A stretch of 64,000 nucleotides of DNA from Aldehydirespirator sp965116195 (GTDB taxonomy: Bacteria > Actinomycetota > Acidimicrobiia > Acidimicrobiales > Aldehydirespiratoraceae), in assembly GCA_965116195.1 (NCBI GenBank), contig OZ220491.1, positions 1 through 64,000 of the forward strand. The letters are read 5' to 3'. The translations under genes were made by a program, and so were the position numbers. The notes beneath the pieces were generated by a model. It was given only the letters and a program-made list of their open reading frames with translations, did not search any database and was not told the origin of the DNA. Position 1 is the stretch's first letter. Every line of letters begins with the position of its first letter. Shown one piece after another: positions 37,946 to 46,226 of this stretch.

Positions 37946-37977
37946 ACAAACACCGTAAAGCTCTGTAACCTCTCAGA

Positions 37978-38577
37978 GTGTCACTGCTTGACAGCCGTAC
38001 TGTCCTGGTCCTGTCCGGTCCGGGTGGGGTGGGCAAAGGCACGATTGTGGAGCAGCTGCTGGCGCGTGATGACTGTCTCTGGTTGTCACGTTCCTGGACC
38101 ACGAGGCCTCGGCGTCCGTCCGAAGCAGTCAACGCCTATCGCTTTGTGGACCGCGCCACTTTTGAGGCTGCTGTGGCAGAAGGCGGTTTCCTTGAGTGGG
38201 TGGAGTTTCTGGATTATCTGTTGGGCACGCCGGTTCCTGACCCACCTGTTGGGGCTGATGTCTTGTTGGAGATTGATGTGCGGGGAGGTCGGCAGGTCAA
38301 GGGCCTGGCACCGCACGCCTTGCTGGTGTTTGTTGAGGCCCCCAGTGCCGAGCATCAGCGCTCCCGTCTGCGACAGCGTGGCGAGTCTGAGGAAACCATC
38401 GCCCGGCGTATCGGCAAAGCTGACGAGGAGCGATCAAGTGCGGTTGAGTTGGGCTATGAGATAGTGGTCAACGAAGATGTGGGACGGGCGGTGCAGGCGA
38501 TTGAGCGTCTCATCGCGGATGACCGCGCCAAGCGGCTGGGCGTTGGTTCGCATCCACAATCAGACCTGGTAGCGTGA
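37978..38577 (+). CDS. gmk: Guanylate kinase
   Basis: 199 residues from GTG 37978. P-loop VLSGPGGVGKGTIVEQLL, the GMP-binding SRSWTTRPRRPSE and YRFVDRATFEAAVAEGGFLE, VLLEIDVRGGRQVKGLAPHA and VEAPSAEHQRSRLRQRGE ... IARRIGKADEE are as expected. It phosphorylates GMP to GDP. The block after FLEWVEFLDYLLGTPVPD is a little shorter than in E. coli. Followed by rpoZ. Confidence 0.95.
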   Translation: MSLLDSRTVLVLSGPGGVGKGTIVEQLLARDDCLWLSRSWTTRPRRPSEAVNAYRFVDRATFEAAVAEGGFLEWVEFLDYLLGTPVPDPPVGADVLLEIDVRGGRQVKGLAPHALLVFVEAPSAEHQRSRLRQRGESEETIARRIGKADEERSSAVELGYEIVVNEDVGRAVQAIERLIADDRAKRLGVGSHPQSDLVA

Positions 38578-38632
38578 AGAGTCCGAATGGGAACGGGACT
38601 GGTCGAACCAGCAATACCTAGCGGAGGCGCAC

Positions 38633-39004
38633 ATGGCCCACGGCTATGACACCATGATAAACCCGGCCATTGAGGACCTTCTCGAGAGGACCGAGTCCAA
38701 GTTCGTGCTGGTGACTCTCGCCTCCAGACGAAGTCGTGAGATAACCGACTATTGGTCGCAAACCGGTGTCGGGATCGGTGCCATCGTGCCGCCCCAGGTG
38801 GTCTCCACCTCTTCCAAAGCCCTGTCGATCGCATTGGAAGAAATAGCAGAAAGCAAGATCGTGGCGATGCCGACAGACGAGGCAGCCGACGGCTCCGACG
38901 GCGACGGCTCTGACGACCCGACCGACCGTGCCGGCCAGAAGGAGCGTTCTCAGACTGCTGTGAAGTCCCGGGCAACGACTCGCGGCACCGGCACCCGTAC
39001 CTGA
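38633..39004 (+). CDS. rpoZ: DNA-directed RNA polymerase omega subunit
   Basis: 123 residues from ATG 38633 with GCGGAGG upstream. The conserved N-terminal part reads INPAIEDLLERTESKFVLVT, LASRRSREITDYW and VSTSSKALSIALEEIAESKI. The C-terminal ~45 residues are acidic then basic and low in complexity (DEAADGSDGDGSDD), as in other actinobacterial omegas. It aids assembly of the beta-prime subunit. Confidence 0.95.
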   Translation: MAHGYDTMINPAIEDLLERTESKFVLVTLASRRSREITDYWSQTGVGIGAIVPPQVVSTSSKALSIALEEIAESKIVAMPTDEAADGSDGDGSDDPTDRAGQKERSQTAVKSRATTRGTGTRT

Positions 39005-39015
39005 CCAGCAGGACA

Positions 39016-39327
39016 ATGAGCGCGACGGTGGGCGCGCTGACACCTCCGCGCATGGTGTCGGGGGTCACGGGTGGCATGGCTGCGTACAAGTGGGCTTGGC
39101 AGTGAGCGCGTTGAGGGGTCGGCGCGTGGTGTTGGGGGTTTCGGGTGGCATGGCTGCGTACAAGTGGGCGTGGCAGTGAGCGCGTTGAGGGGTCGGCATG
39201 TGGTGTTGGGGGTTTCGGGTGGCATGGCTGCGTACAAGTGGGCTTGGCAGTGAGCGCGTTGAGGGGTCGGCGCGTGGTGTTGGGGGTTTCGGGTGGCATG
39301 GCTGCGTACAAGTGGGCGTGGCAGTGA
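39016..39327 (+). repeat. 74-bp tandem copies of the coaBC start: four coupled mini-ORFs
   Basis: Four repeats copy the 5' end of coaBC. GTGAGCGCGTTGAGGGGTCG starts at 39102, 39176, 39250 and 39324 (exactly 74 bp apart); a diverged first copy begins with ATG 39016. Each copy encodes a short peptide like VSALRGRRVVLGVSGGMAAY ending KWAWQ and a TGA that overlaps the next GTG as GTGA. Mini-ORFs: 39016-39105, 39102-39179, 39176-39253, 39250-39327. The last stop overlaps the coaBC start at 39324. Since 74 is not a multiple of three, each is in a new frame. Confidence 0.92.
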
Positions 39328-40541
39328 GCGCGTTGAGGGGTCGGCGCGTGGTGTTGGGGGTTTCGGGTGGCATAGCCGCATACAAGGCAGTTGAGGTCTG
39401 TCGTCGGCTTGTGGACGTGGGTGCTCAGGTGACGCCGGTGCTCACCTCCGGGGCGTTGCGGATGGTGGGTGAGAGCACCTTTGCGGCGCTTGCAACCTCT
39501 CCCGTGGTCACGTCACTGTGGGGTGATCCACAGTCGCCGATCCCTCACACCAAGCTGGGTCAGAGTGCTGATGTCATGGTTGTGTGCCCGGCCACGGCAC
39601 GGGTGATCTCTGATCTGCGCACCGGACGTAGCGCTGACGTGCTGATCGCCACGCTGCTGGCAACCCGGGCACCGTTGGTTGTGGCTCCCGCCATGCACAC
39701 CGAGATGTGGGAGCAGCCTGCGGTACGTGAGAATGTCGCGGTGCTTGGTGAGCGCGGTGTGCGGATCGTGGGACCGGTGGAGGGGCTGTTGGCTGGCGGC
39801 GACATCGGCTATGGCCGCATGGCGGAACCGGCTGCGATTGTGGCCGCGGTTGAGGCTGCGCTCACGCCGCAGGACTACGCGGGTCGCCGGGTGCTGGTCA
39901 CGTCTGGAGGCACTCGCGAACCCATTGACGCGGTGCGCTTTGTCACCAATCGCTCCTCGGGCAAGCAGGGGGCTGCAATCGCGGTTGAGGCGGTGGCCCG
40001 CGGTGCCGAGGTCGTGCTGGTAACCACCGTCAGTGACAGAGCGCCGACAGGAGTCCGGGTGGTTGCTGTCGAGACAGCTGCCGAGATGTCCGAGGCGGTG
40101 AAGTTGGAAGCCCCGAGATGCCATGTCGTGGTCATGGCAGCTGCCGTGGCCGACTTTCGCCCCTCTCGTCCTTCGGGCGTGAAGTTGAAGAAGCAAAAGG
40201 CAGTGTCGTCAATAGAGATGGAACCCACCGTTGATATTCTGGCGGGGCTCGGCTCGGCCAAGCCCCGAGGTCAGGTGCTGGTCGGCTTTGCTGCTGAGAC
40301 CCACGACCTGGAAGCGAATGCGCTGTCGAAGATGCATGCCAAGAACCTTGACCTGATTGTTGCCAACGACGTTTCCAAGGAACAGGTCGGCTTCAACCAC
40401 GACACCAACGAGGTGGTGATGTTCACAGTAGACGGGGAGCGGCATCATGTCCCCTTGACCACCAAGAGCGAGGCTGCACGTGCGATTCTTGATGCTGTGG
40501 CGACGCTGATGTCAGCAGTGGACGACGGCAGCGTAGGTTGA
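39324..40541 (+). CDS. coaBC: Bifunctional phosphopantothenoylcysteine decarboxylase / synthase
   Basis: 405 residues from GTG 39324, chosen because it lies at the last repeat unit and gives the normal N-terminus LRGRRVVLGVSGGIAAYKAV. CoaC half: VTPVLTSGALRMVGESTFAA, the active-site IPHTKLGQSADVMVVCPATA and PAMHTEMWEQPAV. CoaB half: VLVTSGGTREPIDAVRFVTN, RSSGKQGAAIAVEAVARGAE, VVMAAAVADFRPS and KKQKAVSSIEMEPTVDIL, ending GFAAETHDLEANAL. It converts phosphopantothenate to phosphopantetheine in two steps. Translation may depend on the chain of mini-ORFs upstream. Confidence 0.96.
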   Translation: MSALRGRRVVLGVSGGIAAYKAVEVCRRLVDVGAQVTPVLTSGALRMVGESTFAALATSPVVTSLWGDPQSPIPHTKLGQSADVMVVCPATARVISDLRTGRSADVLIATLLATRAPLVVAPAMHTEMWEQPAVRENVAVLGERGVRIVGPVEGLLAGGDIGYGRMAEPAAIVAAVEAALTPQDYAGRRVLVTSGGTREPIDAVRFVTNRSSGKQGAAIAVEAVARGAEVVLVTTVSDRAPTGVRVVAVETAAEMSEAVKLEAPRCHVVVMAAAVADFRPSRPSGVKLKKQKAVSSIEMEPTVDILAGLGSAKPRGQVLVGFAAETHDLEANALSKMHAKNLDLIVANDVSKEQVGFNHDTNEVVMFTVDGERHHVPLTTKSEAARAILDAVATLMSAVDDGSVG

Positions 40542-40615
40542 ATACAAGCAGCGTGGTTTGAGTTCAGTAGCGTCGGTTGGTTCAGCGGTGTCGGTTGAGT
40601 TCAGCAGCGAGTGAG
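40522..40615 (+). repeat. ~20-bp repeat across the coaBC stop
   Basis: AGCGTAGGTTGAATACAAGC, AGCGTGGTTTGAGTTCAGT, AGCGTCGGTTGGTTCAG and GTGTCGGTTGAGTTCAGCAG are successive diverged units, the first holding the coaBC stop codon. Confidence 0.88.
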
Positions 40616-40627
40616 AGGCAGAGAGTT

Positions 40628-41782
40628 GTGCACACCTGGAACTTCACATCAGAGTCGGTCAGCGAAGGCCATCCCGACAAGGTGGCCGATCAGATCTCGG
40701 ACTCGATACTGGACGCATTGCTGCGGGCCGATCCTGGCAGCCGTGTGGCTTGTGAGACGCTGGTCACGACCGGTCTGGCAGTGGTCACCGGCGAGATCCG
40801 CACTGACGCGTATGTCGAGATCCCCAACATTGTGCGCAGCACCATCTGTTCTGTCGGCTACGAAGACGGGCGTTTCGGTTTTGATGGCAACAGCTGTGCG
40901 GTGATGGTTGCCATTGATGACCAGTCACCCGACATCGCTCAGGGCGTGGACCGTGAAGGTGCCGGAGATCAGGGGATGATGTTCGGCTATGCGTGCGACG
41001 AAACCGATGTCTTGATGCCGTTGCCGATTCATGTTGCGCACCGTCTGGCTGAACGTCAGGCCGAGGTGCGCAAGGCCGGCACCATTCCGTACCTGGGGCC
41101 TGATGCCAAGACCCAGGTGACTTTTCAGTACGAGGGCAGTCGTCCGGTGCGGCTGTTGACTGTGCTGTTGTCCACTCAGCACACCGATGGGATTGACCCT
41201 GACCGCATGATCCGCCCCGACGTGACCGAGCAGATAGTCAAGCCGGTGGTGCCGCCACAGTTTGCGGACGACGATTATGAGGTGATCGTCAACCCCACCG
41301 GTCGTTTTGTCATCGGTGGGCCTCGTGGTGATGCCGGACTCACCGGTCGCAAGATTATCGTTGACACTTACGGTGGCATGGCTCGTCATGGGGGCGGGGC
41401 CTTCTCCGGCAAGGATCCTTCCAAGGTGGACCGTTCAGCAGCGTATGCGGCGCGGTGGGTGGCCAAGCACATCGTGGCTTCAGGGGCGGCCACCCGGTGT
41501 GAGATGCAGGTGGCTTACGCCATCGGCATGGCGGGCCCGTTGTCTGTGCTTGTGGACACTTTCGGCACCGAGACTGTTGACCCGGTGCGTATCGCTGCTG
41601 CGGTGCATGAGGTGTTTGACCTGCGTCCGGCAGCGATTGTGCGTGATCTTGATCTGTGTCGGCCCATATATCTGCCGACCGCGTCTTATGGCCATTTTGG
41701 GAGGCCACCTGGTGACGGTGGGTTCTTCACCTGGGAGAGTCTCGACAGGCTGGATGATCTGAGGTCAGCTCTGGAACTGTGA
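40628..41782 (+). CDS. metK: S-adenosylmethionine synthase
   Basis: 384 residues from GTG 40628 (VHTWNFTSESVSEGHPDKVA), behind GAGAGGCAGAGAG; an in-frame ATG at 40577 lies in repeat sequence. MetK motifs: EGHPDKVADQISDSILDALL, VTGEIRTDAYVEI, EGAGDQGMMFGYACDET, LGPDAKTQVTFQYE, TGRFVIGGPRGDAGLTGRKI and GGGAFSGKDPSKVDRSAAY. It makes SAM from ATP and methionine. priA overlaps its stop by four bases (GTGA). Confidence 0.97.
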   Translation: MHTWNFTSESVSEGHPDKVADQISDSILDALLRADPGSRVACETLVTTGLAVVTGEIRTDAYVEIPNIVRSTICSVGYEDGRFGFDGNSCAVMVAIDDQSPDIAQGVDREGAGDQGMMFGYACDETDVLMPLPIHVAHRLAERQAEVRKAGTIPYLGPDAKTQVTFQYEGSRPVRLLTVLLSTQHTDGIDPDRMIRPDVTEQIVKPVVPPQFADDDYEVIVNPTGRFVIGGPRGDAGLTGRKIIVDTYGGMARHGGGAFSGKDPSKVDRSAAYAARWVAKHIVASGAATRCEMQVAYAIGMAGPLSVLVDTFGTETVDPVRIAAAVHEVFDLRPAAIVRDLDLCRPIYLPTASYGHFGRPPGDGGFFTWESLDRLDDLRSALEL

Positions 41783-44460
41783 GCCAGGTCCAGGGCCGCC
41801 TCGACTTTGGGGAGTCGCAATCCGAGCCGGTGCCGCTTTCCGCGAGGTCGGCGAGGTCAGAACCAGACGAGCAGTCGCCACAGGCCGATACTGAGGATGC
41901 AGCAGGCTCTGACGCTGAGGGTGTGGTGGGCTCTGATGCTGAGTGCGTGGTGGGCTCTGATGCTGAGGGTGTGGTGGGCTCTGATGCTGAGTGCGTGGTG
42001 GGCTCTGATGCTGAGTGCGTGGTGGGCTCTGGTGCTGAGTGCGTTGTAGGATCAACGGCCGAGTGCGCCGCGGACTCCGATGGCGGCGATGTTGAGCCTG
42101 ATATTGCTGGAACGGGCGTGTCGAGTCCAGGTCCGCATGTGGCACCGGTGCTTGGTGAGCGGTCGGGCGATGTCAGGTCTGGTGGTTCAGGTACCGGTGC
42201 GCCGAGTTCAGGCTTGAGGCAGCCACTGCTGTTGAGTGAGCGGTCGGGCGATGCTGGGTCTGGTGGTTCTGGAAAGGGTGTCCCGGCTGTGCTCGTGGTG
42301 AGGGTGCAGCCCGATGTTGTCCGTCTTGAGCGGACTTTTGACTACGTGGTGCCGGACTCCTGGCACGCCGATGGAAGGGCGAGCCGGTTGACCGTCGGCA
42401 CAATCGTGCGTGTCAAGCTGGGCGGTCGCAGGCTTCGTGGCTGGATCACCGAGGTGGGCGTTGATCCCCCGGCAGGCGTGACGCTGCAACCGTTGGCGCT
42501 TCTCACCGGGATGGGACCACCCGCAGAGTTGCTGGACCTGGCTCGTTGGGCGGCGTGGCGCTGGGCCGGAAGCTGGGTGTCTTTGTTGCGCGCCGGCTCA
42601 CCGGACCGGGTGGTGACGCGTCCCACGCCGGTTCGTCCGCCTGTTGAAGCGGCACCAAGCGCTTCCAGGGTTGCCGGGGCCGTTACAGCGTCCGGGCCAC
42701 GTGAGAGTACTGGAACTGCTGGTTCCACAGGGCCACGCAAGCACGTTGATCAGATCGCCGGGACCTCTGATGTTGCCGGGGCACCTACCTCAGCCGGGCT
42801 GAGTGGGAGTGCTGGGGTTGCTGGTTCCACAGGGCCACGCAAGCACGTTGATCAGATCGCCGGGACCTCTGATGTTGGCGAGGTTCAGGTGGCTGGGTCA
42901 GGTGAGAGTGCTGGGGCTGCTGGTTCCACAGGGCCACGCAAGCACGTTGATCAGATCGCCGGGACCTCTGATGTTGGCGAGGTTCAGGTGGCTGGGTCAG
43001 GTGAGAGTGCTGGATCTTCCCGGGTGGCCAAGTCGAGCGGTGGTGCCGCGATTGGGGGTCCGAGTGGACGCCACGACCATCTGGACCGGCTGTTTGAGTG
43101 TCCCGCCGAAGTGACCGTGCTCCGCTGTCCTCCTGCTGATGACGGCTTGGCCGTGGCTCAGGCTGCGGCGCGTCGCGGGGATGCTCTGATTGTGGTGCCG
43201 GGCCTGGCTGACGCCCAGCGCATTGCAGCCGGCTTGAGGCACCAGGGTCTGCGGGCGGCTGCCGGGCCAGGGCCTGGGCAGTGGGGTCGTGCTGCGGCTG
43301 GTGCGACTGTGGTGGGCACTCGCAATGCAGTCTGGTTGCCGATGCCGAATCTTGCTGCGGTGGTCGTCATTGACGAGCATGTCGAGAGCCTTCAGAGTGA
43401 GCAGGCTCCTACCTGGCATGCTCGTGAGGTGGCTTTGGAGCGGGCACGCCGGGCTGGTGTACCGACGGTGCTCACATCGCCGGTTCCCAGTTTGGAGGCG
43501 CTGGCGGCAGGAACGCTCAAAACGTTTGACCGTGCTGTCGAGCGTGCCGGCTGGCCGGTGGTGGAGGTGCTGGACAGACGTGATGAGGATCCGGTTCGTG
43601 GTGGCATGTTTGCGGAGCGGTTGCGTGATCGGCTGCTTGACGTGGATGGCAGGGTGGCGGTCGTGCTCAACCGCAAGGGCCGCAGCAAACTCCTGGCGTG
43701 TGCGGCCTGTGGCGAGTTGGCACGAACCTCGGACAACAGGGCCAGCATGGAACTGCAGGGTGACGAGTTGGTGGCACCGGACGGCAGTGAACGTCGGCCG
43801 GTGGTTTGTGCCGGATGCGGATCAACAGTGCTGCGCAACCTGCGGATGGGGGTCACCCGGGTTCGTGAGGATTTGGCTGTGCTTGTGGGTGAGCCGGTCA
43901 CGGAGGTGACCGCCGATGCTGGCGTGCCGGGCAATGCGCGGCTTCTGATAGGTACCGAAGCTGTGCTGTGGCGGGTTGATGCCGTCGCGATGGCCGTGTT
44001 CCTGGATTTTGATCAGGAGCTTCTGGCACCGCGCCAGCGTGCCCGTGAACAGGCACTGGCACTGCTGGCCAGAGCGGCCCGCCTCACGGGTGGTCGGCGT
44101 GGCGGGGGGCGTTTGATCGTGCAGACCCGCCAGCCGGATCATCCGGTCGTGCAGGCGGCTGTGCGGGCCGATCCGTCAGGGGTCGTGGCTGTTGAGCGTG
44201 AGATCCGCCACTCGTTGGGTCTGTCACCCTTTGGTGCGCAGGCTCAGATCTCAGGTGCCGGAGCCGCGTCCTTTGTCGAGGCTCTCAGGCTCTCGGTAGG
44301 GGGCGCTCAACACGGTGTCGCTGAGGTCAGTGTCAGAGGCCCCAACAAAGGTAAGTACCTGTTGAGAGCCTCGAGCCACAGCCCGTTGCTGGAACTGCTG
44401 GCTCGCACACCGAGGCCAACTGAGCGCCTGCGCACAGAGGTTGATCCCCTGCGTGTCTGA
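41779..44460 (+). CDS. priA: Primosomal protein N' (PriA) with two internal repeat arrays
   Basis: 893 residues from GTG 41779; actinobacterial relatives have about 650. The DNA-binding region appears at about 170-250 (VLVVRVQPDVVRLERTFDYV, VGTIVRVKLGGRRLRGWITE). The helicase-like part lacks a Walker A, as in other actinobacteria, but keeps VVVIDEHVESLQSEQAPTWH and the zinc-binding pairs LACAACGELA and VVCAGCGSTVLRNL, then VTRVREDLAVLVGEPVTEVT. Two expansions explain the extra length: six to seven 8-residue GSDAECVV units at residues about 43-98, and three ~34-residue STGPRKHVDQIAGTSDV units at about 315-410. Role: replication restart. Regulation not visible. Confidence 0.92.
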   Translation: MSQVQGRLDFGESQSEPVPLSARSARSEPDEQSPQADTEDAAGSDAEGVVGSDAECVVGSDAEGVVGSDAECVVGSDAECVVGSGAECVVGSTAECAADSDGGDVEPDIAGTGVSSPGPHVAPVLGERSGDVRSGGSGTGAPSSGLRQPLLLSERSGDAGSGGSGKGVPAVLVVRVQPDVVRLERTFDYVVPDSWHADGRASRLTVGTIVRVKLGGRRLRGWITEVGVDPPAGVTLQPLALLTGMGPPAELLDLARWAAWRWAGSWVSLLRAGSPDRVVTRPTPVRPPVEAAPSASRVAGAVTASGPRESTGTAGSTGPRKHVDQIAGTSDVAGAPTSAGLSGSAGVAGSTGPRKHVDQIAGTSDVGEVQVAGSGESAGAAGSTGPRKHVDQIAGTSDVGEVQVAGSGESAGSSRVAKSSGGAAIGGPSGRHDHLDRLFECPAEVTVLRCPPADDGLAVAQAAARRGDALIVVPGLADAQRIAAGLRHQGLRAAAGPGPGQWGRAAAGATVVGTRNAVWLPMPNLAAVVVIDEHVESLQSEQAPTWHAREVALERARRAGVPTVLTSPVPSLEALAAGTLKTFDRAVERAGWPVVEVLDRRDEDPVRGGMFAERLRDRLLDVDGRVAVVLNRKGRSKLLACAACGELARTSDNRASMELQGDELVAPDGSERRPVVCAGCGSTVLRNLRMGVTRVREDLAVLVGEPVTEVTADAGVPGNARLLIGTEAVLWRVDAVAMAVFLDFDQELLAPRQRAREQALALLARAARLTGGRRGGGRLIVQTRQPDHPVVQAAVRADPSGVVAVEREIRHSLGLSPFGAQAQISGAGAASFVEALRLSVGGAQHGVAEVSVRGPNKGKYLLRASSHSPLLELLARTPRPTERLRTEVDPLRV
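41905..42072 (+). repeat. 24-bp in-frame tandem repeat in priA
   Basis: GGCTCTGATGCTGAGTGCGT-type units start at 41905, 41929, 41953, 41977, 42001 and 42025, with a degenerate seventh at 42049. They encode GSDAE(C/G)VV. Confidence 0.96.
42721..43020 (+). repeat. 102/99-bp in-frame repeat in priA
   Basis: GGTTCCACAGGGCCACGCAA begins at 42721, 42823 and 42922 (102 and 99 bp apart). The 60-base core that follows is identical in all three copies over most of its length, so the expansion is recent. Confidence 0.95.
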
Positions 44461-44592
44461 TGTCTCAGCAGCACAGGCCAGCCCACACTGTCGCTGGTGG
44501 GTTGATCCCCTGCGTGTCTGATATCTCACTGGCTGTACGGGTGCGGTGGCGGTACACAGAGGTTGATCCCCTGCGTGTCTGATATCTCCTTT
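44441..44592 (+). repeat. 61-bp repeats of the priA 3' end
   Basis: TTGATCCCCTGCGTGTCTGAT occurs at 44441, 44502 and 44563, 61 bp apart, the first containing the priA stop codon. Confidence 0.95.
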
Positions 44593-44644
44593 TGATGTCG
44601 CCGTGAGTGTCTCAGCCGACATCCGCCGTCAGGGCCTCACATTG

Positions 44645-45166
44645 TCAACAAGCCCAGCCTTGGCGTCGGGTTTCATAGATGGCTATTGCTGTTGCGGTGG
44701 CGGTGTTGAGCGAACCCACCCGGCCGAGTTGGGGAATGAAGCCCAACAGGTCGCAAGCATCAAGGGTGGTGTTTGACAGGCCGTGCTGTTCGTGACCGAT
44801 TACCAGCGCTGTGGCACCGCAAAGGTCAAGTTCGTGCAATGGCTGGGCTTGTGTTGCGAGTTCCACGCCGACGATCCGGTAACCGTCCTGGCGGGCTGCG
44901 CGGATGGCCATTAGCGGGTCTTCAAAGCTGTTCCACGGCACATAGCGCTGGGTTCCCATGGCGGTCTTGGCTGCCTTGGGATCGTCGGGCGAAGTCGAAG
45001 CTCCCAGATACAGACGCTCAATCCGTTGGGCGGCGGCGGTACGAACTATCGCCCCGACGTTGAAGGGATTCTGCACCCGATCAAGCACCAGCGACAGGCG
45101 GTCATGCCCCAGCCTGCGCCACTGGCGATGCAGGCGCTTCAATCCTGTCGAGTCAATCTGGTTCAC
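44645..45166 (-). CDS. TrmH/SpoU-family RNA 2'-O-methyltransferase
   Basis: 173 residues from GTG 45166. SPOUT motifs: LSLVLDRVQNPFNVGAIVRT (motif 1 with the N and the catalytic R), IERLYLGASTSPDDPKAAKT, ALVIGHEQHGLSNTTLDACD (motif 2) and IPQLGRVGSLNTATATAIAI (motif 3). It methylates a ribose in tRNA or rRNA; short TrmH relatives modify tRNA G18 or position 34. It is on the opposite strand to its neighbours, and a five-copy repeat lies directly upstream of its start. Confidence 0.92.
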   Translation of the reverse strand: MNQIDSTGLKRLHRQWRRLGHDRLSLVLDRVQNPFNVGAIVRTAAAQRIERLYLGASTSPDDPKAAKTAMGTQRYVPWNSFEDPLMAIRAARQDGYRIVGVELATQAQPLHELDLCGATALVIGHEQHGLSNTTLDACDLLGFIPQLGRVGSLNTATATAIAIYETRRQGWAC

Positions 45167-45525
45167 GTGTTCATCTTGGAGAGTCGTATCGGATCGTTGC
45201 GGTGCAGTGCTTCAGTGCTGTTGAGTCGATTTGGTTCGCGTGTTGATCTTGGGGAGTCGTATCGGATCGTTGCGGTGCAGTGCTTCGGTCCTGTCGGGTC
45301 GATTTGGTTCGCGTGTTGATCTTGGGGAGTCGTATCGGATCGTTGTGGTGCGGTGCTTCGGTCCTGTCGGGTCGATTTGGTTCGCGTGTTGATCTTGGGG
45401 AGTCGTATCGGATCGTTGTGGTGCGGTGCTTCGGTCCTGTCGAGTTGATTTGGTTCGCGTGTTGATCTTGGGGAGTCGTATCGGATCGCTCCTGTCGAGT
45501 CGATTTTGTTCACCTGTTGTGTCAT
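45164..45525 (-). repeat. 73-bp tandem copies upstream of the trmH-like start
   Basis: CTTGGGGAGTCGTATCGGAT starts at 45248, 45321, 45394 and 45467, with CTTGGAGAGTCGTATCGGAT at 45174: spacing 74, 73, 73, 73. Each unit also copies the start of the methyltransferase gene. On the minus strand a 120-residue frame (45525-45163) crosses the array and its TGA overlaps the methyltransferase GTG (GTGA). The rest of the interval (45526-45541) holds nothing. Confidence 0.95.
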
Positions 45526-45541
45526 GGTGTTGTGTCGTGGT

Positions 45542-46189
45542 TCATGTGTTGTGGTCGCGGTGGCGGGGTGGCACTTCGAGCAGGCGATAGCCAGAACGTG
45601 ACAGCAGGCGGGTTACTTGATGGCTGCGGGATTTGAGCCAGCGAGCCAGTGAGTCACTGCCGAGGTGTCGGTGCATCACAATATGCGCGCAACCGTTGGG
45701 TGTGAGTCGGTCGAGCCAGACCGACAGAAGTTGGTGGAGTGCTGCTTTGCCGATCCGCACAGGCGGATTGCTCAAGATCCGGTCAAAACTGACAGCCGGA
45801 TCCACATCATCGGGATGGGCCACGGTCACGTTTGTTGCGCCGTTCGCAGCGGCGTTATGTGCCGTGAGGTTCAAGGCACGCTGGTTCACGTCCACGGCCC
45901 ACACTTTCGCAGCGGGAGCGCGAAGTGCTGCAACGCAGGCGATTGGCCCCCAGCCGCAACCCAGGTCAAGCACACGATGCTGCTGTGAGGTCAGCGTTGG
46001 TGCTTCCAACAGCAGCAACCGGGAGCCCCGGTCAAGACGGTCGGGTGAAAACACACCCGAGTCGGTCTGGAAACTCAGACACCTGCCGTCCATGTTCACC
46101 ATGACGGTTCGAGGCCTGGGGTTTGCAAGGGGTTCTGCCTCAAAGTACTGGCCAGAGTTCTGCTGGCCCGCTGGTAGATGGCGTGGCAT
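45542..46189 (-). CDS. Class I SAM-dependent methyltransferase (RsmC/RlmG-like)
   Basis: 215 residues from ATG 46189; the frame is open further upstream but that part is antisense to def. Motifs: YFEAEPLANPRPRTVMVNMD, LSFQTDSGVFSPDRLDRGSR, the SAM-binding VLDLGCGWGPIACVAAL, VWAVDVNQRALNLTAHNAAA and ILSNPPVRIGKAALHQLL with the NPP catalytic motif of N2-guanine methyltransferases. C-terminus WLKSRSHQVTRLLSRSGYRL. Small actinobacterial relatives of this type are RsmC-like, acting on 16S rRNA; the exact base is not certain. Confidence 0.9.
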   Translation of the reverse strand: MPRHLPAGQQNSGQYFEAEPLANPRPRTVMVNMDGRCLSFQTDSGVFSPDRLDRGSRLLLLEAPTLTSQQHRVLDLGCGWGPIACVAALRAPAAKVWAVDVNQRALNLTAHNAAANGATNVTVAHPDDVDPAVSFDRILSNPPVRIGKAALHQLLSVWLDRLTPNGCAHIVMHRHLGSDSLARWLKSRSHQVTRLLSRSGYRLLEVPPRHRDHNT

Positions 46190-46226
46190 AGGTCGGTCAC
46201 CGCAGACGGTAGCCTGCGGGGTCGTG

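Noticed and set aside
38454..39385. Minus-strand frames with repeated CHPKPPTPHADPSTRSL
   Set aside because: They are the reverse translation of the 74-bp coaBC start repeats.
45164..45525. Possible CRISPR array at the 73-bp repeats
   Set aside because: Units are contiguous near-copies with no unique spacers and no cas genes nearby.
45633..46226. Plus-strand extension upstream of def
   Set aside because: It is antisense to the methyltransferase gene, which has clear SAM-binding and NPP motifs; deformylase starts at about 46227.
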